From: Chloroflexota bacterium
GTDB taxonomy: Bacteria > Chloroflexota > Dehalococcoidia > Lucifugimonadales > JAPUKM01
DNA: 14,653 nucleotides
Assembly: GCA_027295645.1 (NCBI GenBank)
Contig: JAPUKM010000125.1
Coordinates: 1 to 14,653, forward strand
Reading direction: 5' to 3'
The notes beneath the pieces were generated by a model that saw only the letters and a program-made list of their open reading frames with translations, had not been told where the DNA came from and did not search any database. Both the position numbers and the translations under genes were made by a program. Positions 7,124 to 13,646 of this stretch are shown one piece after another. How positions within the stretch are numbered: position 1 is the stretch's first letter; every line of letters starts with the position of its first letter.

Positions 7124-8347
7124 ATGTACGCAAAGATGAAGCGCTACTACTGGATAGCCATGGTGCCCGTCGTTCTCCTGGCCGCCGCCTGCGGGTCATC
7201 CGCCACGCCCACCCCGACGGCAGTGCCGGCAACGCCGACCGCCACCCCGGACGTTCAGGCGACCATAGACGCCGCGATCGCCGCTACAGCAGCGGCCGTG
7301 CCGACGGCAACACCAACCGCCACTCCCACCGCCACTCCACGGCCCACCCCGATACCCCCTACCGCAACGGCTCTACCAACCGCAACGGCCACGCCCACAC
7401 CAACCGTTTCACCGTCGTTGGCGGCCGCCATTCCTCTGGTAGAGGCATCGGTAGTCCAGGTCATCTCCGGAACAGTTCAGATCTCAGGTGTGGTCATCGC
7501 CCCCCTCTCCCTGGTCCTGACTGCCAGCCTACCCCTGAGCGATGCGCCCCTGGTGACCATCATCACCAGTGACGGCCGGGCGCTCACCGCATGGGTGATC
7601 GGCCGGGATGACGTACAGGACCTCGCCCTGCTCAGAATCATCGACGCCTCTCTCCCTGGCATCCCCCTGGGAGATTCCTCAACACTGGAGCCGGGCGACA
7701 AAGTGCTCTCCTTTGGCTATCCCGTAGCGTCCCAGGGCCAGCTCTCCGCTATCGAAAGCGGCGTTGTGGACGACCGTACAAACCAGTTCAGCGGCCTGCG
7801 TTTCCTGGAGATGGATACCACGAACCGCGTTGGAACCGTGGGCGGGCCCCTCGTTAATCATCTGGGAGAGTTGGTTGCTATGTCCGTTGGCGTGGCTTTT
7901 GTCCAGGACCAGGGCTTCCTCGTCAGCAGCGACAACTTCGCCCTGGCCGCTGAGTTCATTCAGACCGCCTTGCCCCGCCTGCAGGACGGCACCATCCGCC
8001 TGGAACCCCGTCCCTTGCCTACACCCAGCCCGGGCTCTCCTCCTCCTCTACCGGCCATCTATTCAGGTACCGTAACGCTCAAAGGTGAGGCTCCCGCGGA
8101 AGGCACCCGCCTCTACGCCCGGGTTGTCCAACCCAACATCGGCGACCTGTGGCTCCGCACTGAAGTCAAGCTAAACGGTACCTACACCCTGGTACTGGGC
8201 GTGGTGAACGCCCTCTACGTGACCTCCATCGTTGAGTTCTACCTGGAGGGCGTGGAGGCGGAGATACAGGGACTCAGCACCGCAGAGCTGGGCATCCTGC
8301 GCTACAATTCGGGCCTGAACCGCACGCTGAACCTGGTCTTCCCCTAA
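7124..8347 (+). CDS. Secreted lipoprotein with a trypsin/HtrA-like domain lacking the catalytic His and Ser
   Basis: The 407-residue protein starts with a signal peptide (residues 1-22) ending in LLAAAC. Cys23 is the probable lipidated residue, although the -3 position is Ala rather than Leu. Residues 27-97 are a Thr/Pro/Ala linker interrupted by a short helical segment. Residues 104-285 resemble the HtrA/trypsin-like fold in spacing: SGVVIAPLSLVLT (usual GSGVI...ILTN), DDVQDLALLRI containing Asp166, and GTVGGPLVN. The histidine position of ILTNxHV reads Leu136 and the serine of GNSGGPL reads Val239, so proteolysis is unlikely. A Pro-rich hinge (294-310) leads to a beta-rich C-terminal domain (311-407) that I cannot assign. 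An AAGG ribosome-binding site at 7113-7116 supports this ATG. It probably acts outside the membrane as a binding or scaffold protein; this role is inference. It converges on hisS with 5 bp between stop codons and no visible terminator. Confidence 0.85.
   Translation: MYAKMKRYYWIAMVPVVLLAAACGSSATPTPTAVPATPTATPDVQATIDAAIAATAAAVPTATPTATPTATPRPTPIPPTATALPTATATPTPTVSPSLAAAIPLVEASVVQVISGTVQISGVVIAPLSLVLTASLPLSDAPLVTIITSDGRALTAWVIGRDDVQDLALLRIIDASLPGIPLGDSSTLEPGDKVLSFGYPVASQGQLSAIESGVVDDRTNQFSGLRFLEMDTTNRVGTVGGPLVNHLGELVAMSVGVAFVQDQGFLVSSDNFALAAEFIQTALPRLQDGTIRLEPRPLPTPSPGSPPPLPAIYSGTVTLKGEAPAEGTRLYARVVQPNIGDLWLRTEVKLNGTYTLVLGVVNALYVTSIVEFYLEGVEAEIQGLSTAELGILRYNSGLNRTLNLVFP
7202..7414 (+). repeat. 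Low-complexity Thr/Pro/Ala-coding repeat
   Basis: Degenerate tandem units of the type ACC-GCC-ACT-CCC encode the lipoprotein linker (residues 27-97). They are interrupted by a non-repetitive stretch encoding a short Ala-rich helix (about residues 43-60). Such linkers project a folded domain away from the cell surface. The repeat is prone to length change by slippage. Confidence 0.8.
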
Positions 8348-8352
8348 GGCGG

Positions 8353-9606
8353 TTACGAGTCCTGGAGCACCGTCGGGAGATCAGCCTCCGCAAGCTGACG
8401 TTGCTCACCGCGGTCCATGTCCCTCACTCCGACGACTCCCCGTTGAAGCTCCTCATCCCCGACGATAAGGGCGTACCGCGCATCCATGGAGGAGGCGTAA
8501 CGAAGCTGCGATTTCAAGCTGCGGTTGCCAGGCGCGACCAGGATCGATAACCCGCCGCTCCTCAGACTGGCGGCAAGTTTGACCCCGAAGATTCGAGCGG
8601 CATCTCCCAGGGCAACAACGACTACGGGCCGCGGCATCTCAGGGGGAACCTTAACCTGCTGCTTCTTCAGGTTCACAATGATGCGCTCCATGCCGGAGCC
8701 AAACCCAACGCCCGGCGTGGGGCGTCCTCCCAGCTCCTGGATCAGCCCATCGTACCGGCCGCCGCCCAGAATCGTGCTCTGGCTCCCCTCCTCTGGAGGC
8801 TGTATCTCAAAGACGGTGCGGGAGTAGTAGTCCAGGCCCCTGACCAGACGGTGGTCAACCCTGTAGGGAATCTCCAGGTTGTCCAGCTGTCCCGTCACGG
8901 CGTCCCAGTGCTCCCTGCAGGGAGCGCACAGGTGGTCCGCCGAGCGGGGGGCCTCCGCTATATACGGCTGGCACGACTCCTTCTTGCAGTCCAGAAGGCG
9001 CAGCGGGTTCCGATCGAACCGGCGCCGACAGTCGTCGCACAGATGATCAAGATGGCCCCGGTAGTACTCCCTCAGGCGTTGGTGATAGCCCGGCCTGCAC
9101 TCCGGGTCTCCAATGCTGTTCACCACAAGCGACATGGACTGCAACTCCAGCTCCTGGAGCAACGTCCACCCTATCTGGATGACCTCCACATCAATGAGCG
9201 GGTCCCCATCACCAATGGCCTCGATGCCGAACTGGTGGTGCTGCCTGTACCGACCGGCCTGGGGACGCTCATAGCGGAAGATGGGGCAAAAGTAGTAGAG
9301 CCGCACCGGCTGTGGCAGGTTGTGCATCCCCTGCTCCAGGTAGGCGCGGCAGACCGGAGCCGTTCCCTCCGGACGGAGGGTCAGCTCATCGCCGCCACGG
9401 TCCTGGAAGGTATACGTCTCCTTCTCAACAATGTCCGTATCCTCGCCAACGCTCCGGACAAAGAGACCCGCCGCTTCAAACAGCGGCGTATCGATGCGCT
9501 GGTACCCAAACCGCTGGCATACGGCCACCGCCCGGCGCTCTACATAGCGCCAGTACCTCTGGTCCTGGGGAAGGATATCCGTGGTGCCTCGGGGTGCCCG
9601 ATACAA
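8353..9606 (-). CDS. hisS: Histidyl-tRNA synthetase
   Basis: HisRS charges tRNA-His with histidine in the cytoplasm. The 417-residue protein is a standard bacterial class II enzyme. It starts YRAPRGTTDILPQD, has motif 2 LRPEGTAP at 77-84, the RYERPQAGRYRQHHQFG block at 111-127, the histidine-specific GLDYYSRTVFE at 257-267, LGGGRYDG at 280-287 and motif 3 GFGSGMERII at 301-310. The anticodon-binding domain runs from about 325 to the end. An insertion between motifs 2 and 3 carries CDDC (190-193), Cys207, Cys212 and CAPC (227-230), consistent with the zinc-binding-type insertion seen in many bacterial HisRS. The start is TTG at 9604-9606, supported by GGAG at 9614-9617 (7 nt spacing) and by homology beginning at the second residue. 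It is a single-gene unit with its own promoter. Confidence 0.95.
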   Translation of the reverse strand: MYRAPRGTTDILPQDQRYWRYVERRAVAVCQRFGYQRIDTPLFEAAGLFVRSVGEDTDIVEKETYTFQDRGGDELTLRPEGTAPVCRAYLEQGMHNLPQPVRLYYFCPIFRYERPQAGRYRQHHQFGIEAIGDGDPLIDVEVIQIGWTLLQELELQSMSLVVNSIGDPECRPGYHQRLREYYRGHLDHLCDDCRRRFDRNPLRLLDCKKESCQPYIAEAPRSADHLCAPCREHWDAVTGQLDNLEIPYRVDHRLVRGLDYYSRTVFEIQPPEEGSQSTILGGGRYDGLIQELGGRPTPGVGFGSGMERIIVNLKKQQVKVPPEMPRPVVVVALGDAARIFGVKLAASLRSGGLSILVAPGNRSLKSQLRYASSMDARYALIVGDEELQRGVVGVRDMDRGEQRQLAEADLPTVLQDS

Positions 9607-9613
9607 CGTCGCT

Positions 9614-9617
9614 CTCC
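9614..9617 (-). promoter_or_regulatory. Shine-Dalgarno of hisS fixing a TTG start
   Basis: Minus-strand GGAG lies 7 nt upstream of the TTG at 9604-9606. No in-frame ATG or GTG in a good position is nearby, so the rare TTG is the best start. Weak initiation may limit HisRS output. Confidence 0.65.
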
Positions 9618-9632
9618 GTTGGAATTCGCCCC

Positions 9633-9661
9633 AGCATACCGTAACGCTCTATCCAAGTAAA
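9633..9661 (-). promoter_or_regulatory. Promoter of hisS
   Basis: On the minus strand TTTACT (9656-9661), 17 bp and TATGCT (9633-9638) each match 4/6 of the consensus. The predicted start near 9626 gives a leader of about 20 nt, too short for a T-box. Confidence 0.5.
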
Positions 9662-9676
9662 CACGGACCTCCCTGA

Positions 9677-9705
9677 TTGAGCCGCTTCCGGGATTCAGGT
9701 ATACT
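9677..9705 (+). promoter_or_regulatory. Promoter of rel
   Basis: TTGAGC (9677-9682), a 17-bp spacer and TATACT (9700-9705). Predicted start is near 9712 with a leader of about 39 nt. It does not overlap the divergent hisS promoter. Confidence 0.65.
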
Positions 9706-9750
9706 GGATATTCAGGCGGACTCCAACGCAACCCACCTTCGATCTGTACA

Positions 9751-12012
9751 ATGCGCAAGCTCCTCGAAAAAACACAGAGCTACCTCTCCCCTGAGCGCAC
9801 TCAGTTCATACAGAGCGCCTACGAGTTCGCCGCCAGGGCCCACGAGGGGCAGACCCGCCTGTCCGGAGAGCCGTTCCTGGACCATCCCCTGGAGACCGCT
9901 CACTACCTGGCGGACCTGCATCTGGATGCTCCCACCCTAGCCGGGGCGCTTCTTCACGATGTCATGGAGGACTGCGGCGTCGGCTTTGAGGAGCTGGAGA
10001 GGCTGTTCGGTGCCGAGGTGGCCACGCTCGTGGACGCCGTCACCAAGCTCGGCCGGATGGATAAACAGGACACCCAGGAGCATAACGGAGCAGTCTTAGA
10101 CCTGGACGACGGCCATTACAAAGCCGCCAGTCTCAGAAAGATGCTGGTGTCCATGGCCAAGGATGTGCGCGTTGTGCTCATCAAGCTGGCTGACCGGCTT
10201 CACAACATGCGCACGCTGAAGGCCCACGCACCCGAACGGCAGATCGCCATCGCCCAGGAGACCCTGGACATCTACGCGCCGCTGGCCCACAGGCTGGGCA
10301 TCTGGGACTTCAAGTGGCGACTGGAGGATATGTCGTTCCGATATCTCCAGCCCACCCAATACAAGTACATCTCCAGGCTTCTGGCCAGCCGCAGGGAGGA
10401 GCGGGAGCAGTATACCGCCCTCATGTGCGACCTTCTGGCCGAAGGGCTCTCCAAAGCGTCCATTGAGGCGCAGGTCACCGGACGGGCCAAGCACATCTAC
10501 AGCATCTACAAAAAGATGCAGACCTACGATGTCCAGGGCAAGGCCTTCCATGATATCTACGACCTGTTTGCCCTCCGCGTTCTGGTACAGGAGAATCAGG
10601 ATTGCTACGCCACGCTTGGCATTGTCCACTCCCTCTGGCACCCTCTCCCCGGACAGTTCGACGATTATATAGCCAAACCCAAGGAGAACATGTACCAGGG
10701 CCTCCATACGGCCGTTATGGGGCCGGAGGCCAAGCCCCTGGAGGTCCAGATCAAGACCCACGCCATGCACGAAGTGGCCGAGTACGGCGTTGCCTCTCAC
10801 TGGCTCTACAAGGAGGGCGACTCCGTTAAAGACACGAAGTTTGAGGAGAAGATGACCTGGCTCAGACAGGTGCTGGAGTTGCAGCAGGAGATAGGCGAAT
10901 CTGAGGAGTTCATGGAGACCATCAAGACCGACCTCTTCCCGGACCAGGTCTTCGTCTACACCCCCAAGGGCGATATCAAGGAGCTGCCCGCGGGCGCCAC
11001 CCCTATAGACATGGCCTATCGAATTCATACAGAGCTTGGGCACCGGTGCATCGGAGCCAAAGTGAACGGCAAGCTGACCACGTTGGTGTACCCGCTTCAG
11101 AGCGGAGACACCGTAGAAATCCTGACCAGCAAAGTGGCGCAGGGCCCCAGCCTGGACTGGCTCAATTCCAACCTTGGCTACGTGAAGAGCGGCAACGCCA
11201 GAGAGAAGATACGGACCTGGTTCCGCAAGCAGGAGCGCGGTGCCAACATAGAGCGGGGCAAAGAGCTGCTTGCCAAAGAGTACCTTCGCCTGAGCGTAGC
11301 CCCGGACCACTCGGAGGTTGCCAAGCTCTTTCAGTACGATTCGCTGGACGATTTCTTCGCAGCGCTGGGCAGCGGGTCCATCACCACCAACCAGATAGCC
11401 GCCCGTCTCACCCTCCTTCAGGAGCGCTCACCAGAGGAGCTTCAGGCCCAGGTGAACGGCCCGTCGTCCGGTATCAAGATACGTGGCGTTGGTAATTTCC
11501 TAACCCACGTTGCTCGTTGCTGCTCGCCGATCCCGGGCGACGAGATCATCGGGTACATCACCCGGACCCGGGGTATCGCCGTGCACCGAAAGAGCTGCCG
11601 GAACATCATCAAAGGGGATGAGCCTGACCGGCTGGTGAACGTGGACTGGGGGGCAACACGGAACCTGTATCCGGTGCGGCTCCGCATAGAGGCGTGGGAC
11701 CGCGTGGGCCTTCTCAGGGACATCACTGCGCTGGTCTCCGGTGACCAGGTGAACATCGCCTCCATGTTCACACAGGAGGACTCTCAAGAGGGCACCGCCA
11801 CCATAGTGCTGACCCTGTTCACCCAGGGGATCGACCAACTCAGCCGCCTCTTTGTTATACTGGAGGGCGTCCCCGGGGTTATCAACGTCACTCGAACCGA
11901 ACTGGACGAGTCCGCCCCCACCGAAAAATCGGCAGTCGGTGGTGAATCCGAGCCCAAGAGGAGTATCCATGCCCAGCGAAAAAACGGCGCGAAGAGCAAC
12001 AAAGCGATATAG
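9751..12012 (+). CDS. rel: Bifunctional (p)ppGpp synthetase/hydrolase (long RSH protein)
   Basis: Rel makes and degrades the stringent-response alarmones ppGpp/pppGpp and senses starved ribosomes. The 753-residue protein has the full long-RSH layout. The HD hydrolase domain keeps its metal and catalytic residues (DHP with His45, LLHDVMED at 67-74, LADRLHNM at 146-153). The synthetase domain has GRAKHIYSIYKKM at 244-256, DIYDLFALRV at 268-277, and EVQIKT at 331-336. The loop that is RxKD in bifunctional Rel and ExDD in RelA reads QFDD (302-305). TGS is at about 395-457, the Cys-containing domain (HVARCCSPIPGDEI, then Cys616) at 586-620, and ACT at 640-715. The hydrolase residues argue for a bifunctional enzyme. 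No clear Shine-Dalgarno precedes the ATG. The last 14 codons overlap rpsT. Confidence 0.94.
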   Translation: MRKLLEKTQSYLSPERTQFIQSAYEFAARAHEGQTRLSGEPFLDHPLETAHYLADLHLDAPTLAGALLHDVMEDCGVGFEELERLFGAEVATLVDAVTKLGRMDKQDTQEHNGAVLDLDDGHYKAASLRKMLVSMAKDVRVVLIKLADRLHNMRTLKAHAPERQIAIAQETLDIYAPLAHRLGIWDFKWRLEDMSFRYLQPTQYKYISRLLASRREEREQYTALMCDLLAEGLSKASIEAQVTGRAKHIYSIYKKMQTYDVQGKAFHDIYDLFALRVLVQENQDCYATLGIVHSLWHPLPGQFDDYIAKPKENMYQGLHTAVMGPEAKPLEVQIKTHAMHEVAEYGVASHWLYKEGDSVKDTKFEEKMTWLRQVLELQQEIGESEEFMETIKTDLFPDQVFVYTPKGDIKELPAGATPIDMAYRIHTELGHRCIGAKVNGKLTTLVYPLQSGDTVEILTSKVAQGPSLDWLNSNLGYVKSGNAREKIRTWFRKQERGANIERGKELLAKEYLRLSVAPDHSEVAKLFQYDSLDDFFAALGSGSITTNQIAARLTLLQERSPEELQAQVNGPSSGIKIRGVGNFLTHVARCCSPIPGDEIIGYITRTRGIAVHRKSCRNIIKGDEPDRLVNVDWGATRNLYPVRLRIEAWDRVGLLRDITALVSGDQVNIASMFTQEDSQEGTATIVLTLFTQGIDQLSRLFVILEGVPGVINVTRTELDESAPTEKSAVGGESEPKRSIHAQRKNGAKSNKAI
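11853..11861 (+). promoter_or_regulatory. Probable internal promoter for rpsT (extended -10)
   Basis: TGTTATACT is a good extended -10 within the ACT-domain coding part of rel, about 108 nt before the rpsT ATG. The upstream hexamer TCGACC (11831-11836) is a 4/6 match to TTGACA but 19 bp away. A ribosomal protein gene is expected to need more transcript than rel, which makes an internal promoter plausible. Confidence 0.45.
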
Positions 12013-12274
12013 CTATAACCTGATAACTGAAAGCTCAGCCAAGACGTACGTGCGAACCGCTCAACAGGCCCTGTCCGGCGGTTCCCAGGAAGAGGCCCAA
12101 CGCACCGTTCGCCAGGCCATGTCCATTCTGGACCGAGCGGTCAAGCGTGGAGCGATCCACGCCAACACCGCCGCCCGCAGGAAGTCCCGCCTGAACAAGA
12201 GTCTCAACACCCTTGCCGTCGCTCCCCCGGCTAAACGGCGCTCCAGGGCCAAGACAACCCGCAAAACCGCCTGA
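11969..12274 (+). CDS. rpsT: 30S ribosomal protein S20
   Basis: S20 is a small basic protein that binds 16S rRNA early in 30S assembly. The frame encodes 101 residues starting MPSEKTARRATKRYS. The C-terminal half holds the family core DRAVKRGAIHANTAARRK followed by SRLNKSLNTLA, and a basic tail ends RKTA. The N-terminal region is less Lys/Arg-rich than usual but fits an alpha-helical bundle. The frame stays open further upstream. The start at 11969 was chosen because AGGAG sits 5 nt before it (11959-11963) and S20 homology begins there. The gene overlaps the 3' end of rel by 44 bp in a different frame. It may be co-transcribed with rel and also use the internal extended -10 upstream. No strong terminator follows; a weak 6-bp hairpin covers the stop codon. 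Confidence 0.92.
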   Translation: MPSEKTARRATKRYSYNLITESSAKTYVRTAQQALSGGSQEEAQRTVRQAMSILDRAVKRGAIHANTAARRKSRLNKSLNTLAVAPPAKRRSRAKTTRKTA

Positions 12275-12310
12275 AGCCATCCTCCACTTCAGATCGCCCC
12301 GCCGGCGCTA

Positions 12311-12339
12311 TTGACACCCATCATCGGGCATGCTAAGGT
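12311..12339 (+). promoter_or_regulatory. Promoter of lexA
   Basis: A perfect TTGACA (12311-12316), 17-bp spacer and TAAGGT (12334-12339) preceded by TGC, giving an extended -10. Predicted start is near 12346 with a leader of about 73 nt. It lies in the 144-bp rpsT-lexA gap. Confidence 0.7.
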
Positions 12340-12342
12340 GCC
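12327..12342 (+). promoter_or_regulatory. Candidate operator dyad on the lexA -10
   Basis: GGCA (12327-12330) and TGCC (12339-12342) form an inverted repeat with an 8-bp spacer over the -10 element. Position suits a repressor, but 4-bp arms in GC-rich DNA can arise by chance. Confidence 0.2.
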
Positions 12343-12353
12343 ATCAGCAGGCA

Positions 12354-12365
12354 GAACATCCGTAC
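12354..12365 (+). promoter_or_regulatory. Candidate SOS-box-like site in the lexA leader
   Basis: GAAC-ATCC-GTAC matches the Gram-positive-type LexA core GAAC-N4-GTTC at 7 of 8 arm bases and lies just after the predicted transcription start, a usual place for an autoregulatory site. The unusual LexA recognition helix makes the exact target uncertain. Confidence 0.3.
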
Positions 12366-12418
12366 TGAACCCTGCCATGTACCGGCATAGACGCCCTCAT
12401 ATCTATTAGGAGACAGAC

Positions 12419-13054
12419 GTGAAGAAGTTGTCGGCACGCCAGGAGCGAATCCTTCAATTCATCACCGATTTCATCGAAGAGCAGGGCTATCCCCCCACTG
12501 TCCGGGACATCCAGCACGGCTGCGACATCAGCTCCACATCAGTTGTCGACTATAACCTCAACATCCTCCAGCGGGAGGAGTTCATCCGGCGCTCCCCGGA
12601 GATCTCACGGGGCTTGGAGATCCTCAAGGGCCACAGGCCGGGCGCCCGCACTACCTACGTCCCCGTGCTGGCCTATATCGCAGCCGGACAGCCCCTTCCT
12701 GATCTCTCCGCGGAGCATAGAGACGCCCCCCTGGAGATCCTGGAGGTGGCCACAAATCGCCTCAACGGGGAGTCAGACGTCTATGCGCTCCGCGTCCGTG
12801 GTACGTCGATGATCGACGCCCTGATCGCGGATGGAGACATCGTCATCGTCAAACCCGCTGACACCGTCAAGGACGGCGATACCGTGGTAGCCTGGCTGAA
12901 GAGGGAGAACGAGGCCACCCTCAAGCGCTTCTACCACGAGGGTGATCGCATACGTCTGCAACCCGCCAACACCCGGATGGAGCCCATCTACGTCTCCCCG
13001 GACAACCTGGATATCCAGGGCAAAGTCATCACCGTCCTGCGCGATCTGGCTTGA
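12419..13054 (+). CDS. lexA: LexA repressor
   Basis: LexA represses SOS DNA-damage genes and is inactivated by RecA-stimulated self-cleavage. The 211-residue protein starts at GTG with AGGAG at 12408-12412 (6 nt spacing). Residues 1-70 form the winged helix-turn-helix domain, recognisable from RQERILQFI and GYPPTVRDIQ. The recognition-helix region SSTSVVDYNLNIL (38-50) departs from the common SSTSTVHxHL type. The cleavage site is Ala89-Gly90 in VPVLAYIAAGQPL. The S24-type serine is Ser130 in RGTSMIDALIADGD (usual GDSM) and the general-base lysine is Lys169 in EATLKRF. All catalytic parts are present, so self-cleavage is expected. It has its own promoter and is followed by a strong hairpin, so it is probably monocistronic. 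Confidence 0.94.
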   Translation: MKKLSARQERILQFITDFIEEQGYPPTVRDIQHGCDISSTSVVDYNLNILQREEFIRRSPEISRGLEILKGHRPGARTTYVPVLAYIAAGQPLPDLSAEHRDAPLEILEVATNRLNGESDVYALRVRGTSMIDALIADGDIVIVKPADTVKDGDTVVAWLKRENEATLKRFYHEGDRIRLQPANTRMEPIYVSPDNLDIQGKVITVLRDLA

Positions 13055-13081
13055 CCCCTGTCCTCTGCCCCCTATCGAACT

Positions 13082-13112
13082 AACAGCAGCCCTCATATTG
13101 AGGGCTGCTGTT
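13082..13112 (+). terminator. Intrinsic-type terminator after lexA
   Basis: AACAGCAGCCCTCA (13082-13095) and its exact complement TGAGGGCTGCTGTT (13099-13112) form a 14-bp stem with a 3-nt loop. The U-tract is poor (TTGT overlaps the stem end). It lies 27 bp after the lexA stop and just before the fur promoter, separating the two units. Confidence 0.75.
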
Positions 13113-13121
13113 GTAGCCTCC

Positions 13122-13150
13122 TTGACAGCGCCCACCCACTTTGTTAGTCT
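13122..13150 (+). promoter_or_regulatory. Promoter of the fur-ZIP operon
   Basis: TTGACA (13122-13127), 17-bp spacer and TAGTCT (13145-13150) preceded by TGT, an extended -10. Predicted start is near 13157, leaving a leader of about 34 nt. Confidence 0.65.
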
Positions 13151-13157
13151 CGGCTCG

Positions 13158-13182
13158 GTTATTGATACACCATCTCATTAAC
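13158..13182 (+). promoter_or_regulatory. Candidate Fur-family operator dyad
   Basis: GTTATTGA (13158-13165) and TCATTAAC (13175-13182) are inverted arms matching at 7 of 8 positions with a 9-bp spacer, in an AT-rich patch of otherwise GC-rich DNA. The site runs from the predicted transcription start to the ribosome-binding site of the Fur-family gene, as expected for autorepression. Fur, Zur and PerR boxes are AT-rich dyads of similar size. Confidence 0.45.
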
Positions 13183-13190
13183 GGAGCGCC

Positions 13191-13631
13191 ATGACCACGT
13201 CTCAGGCTCATCTTATTCGTCGTGCGGAGGCGCTATTCCAGCGGCGTACCTCGCCACGCCGCAAGCTTCTCGCCCTGGTCATGCAGAGGACAGGGCACTT
13301 CTCCGCGGAGGAGATCACCCGGGCCATGCCGCAAGTGGGCAGGGCCACGGTCTACCGGACTCTGGCGCAGCTGGTAGATGCCGGCCTTGTCTGCCGGGTC
13401 CTGCTTGATGGGGGTGAGCAGCACTACCAGGCGGCTCCACGGGACCACCATCACCACCTGGTGTGCATACGCTGCGACCGCGTGGTGGACGTGGAGTCGT
13501 GCGAGGTCTCGGAGTTCGCCGAAGGCATCGCCCGTGGCCACGGATTCGCCCCCCTCACGCACCGCCTTGAGATCTACGGCCTCTGCCAGAGTTGCCGCCA
13601 GCGGGATGAAATCCCCTCACAGAGCCGGTAG
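13191..13631 (+). CDS. Fur-family metal-responsive transcriptional regulator
   Basis: A 146-residue Fur-superfamily repressor. The winged helix holds SAEEITRAMPQVGRATVYRT (38-57), followed by the LVDAGLV wing region. The dimerisation domain has the HHHH cluster at 86-89, the structural zinc pairs CIRC (92-95) and CQSC (132-135), and HRLEIYG at 124-130. His36, the histidine cluster and His124 probably form the sensing site. Asp100 in RVVD sits where PerR has its peroxide-sensing Asp and Fur/Zur often have Glu. The Cys that many Zur proteins carry just before the His cluster is absent (YQAAPRD). The downstream ZIP gene, 15 bp away, favours zinc or another divalent metal as the signal. Whether it is Zur, Fur, Mur or PerR cannot be decided from sequence. 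GGAG at 13183-13186 supports the ATG. Confidence 0.9.
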   Translation: MTTSQAHLIRRAEALFQRRTSPRRKLLALVMQRTGHFSAEEITRAMPQVGRATVYRTLAQLVDAGLVCRVLLDGGEQHYQAAPRDHHHHLVCIRCDRVVDVESCEVSEFAEGIARGHGFAPLTHRLEIYGLCQSCRQRDEIPSQSR

Positions 13632-13646
13632 AGGGGAGCAACGCAG

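Noticed and set aside
7202..7414. Repeat block as a CRISPR or tandem-repeat array.
   Set aside because: Units are degenerate and in frame, encoding a Thr/Pro/Ala linker; there are no spacers or constant repeats.
8340..8360. Terminator between the convergent lipoprotein and hisS genes.
   Set aside because: Only 5 bp separate the stops and no stem with a T-run is visible on either strand.
10096..11310. Long minus-strand open frame opposite rel (404 codons).
   Set aside because: It lies wholly antisense to the well-supported rel gene; its translation shows no recognisable family and reflects the GC-biased third positions of rel.
11852..11968. Extending rpsT upstream to an ATG at 11852 (39 extra residues).
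   Set aside because: The extra part is Pro/Ser-rich, unlike S20, and overlaps rel deeply; the ATG at 11969 has AGGAG at correct spacing and starts S20 homology.
12271..12292. Hairpin CTGAAG/CTTCAG at the end of rpsT as a terminator.
   Set aside because: Only a 6-bp AT/GC-mixed stem with a 10-nt loop and no T-run; too weak to call.
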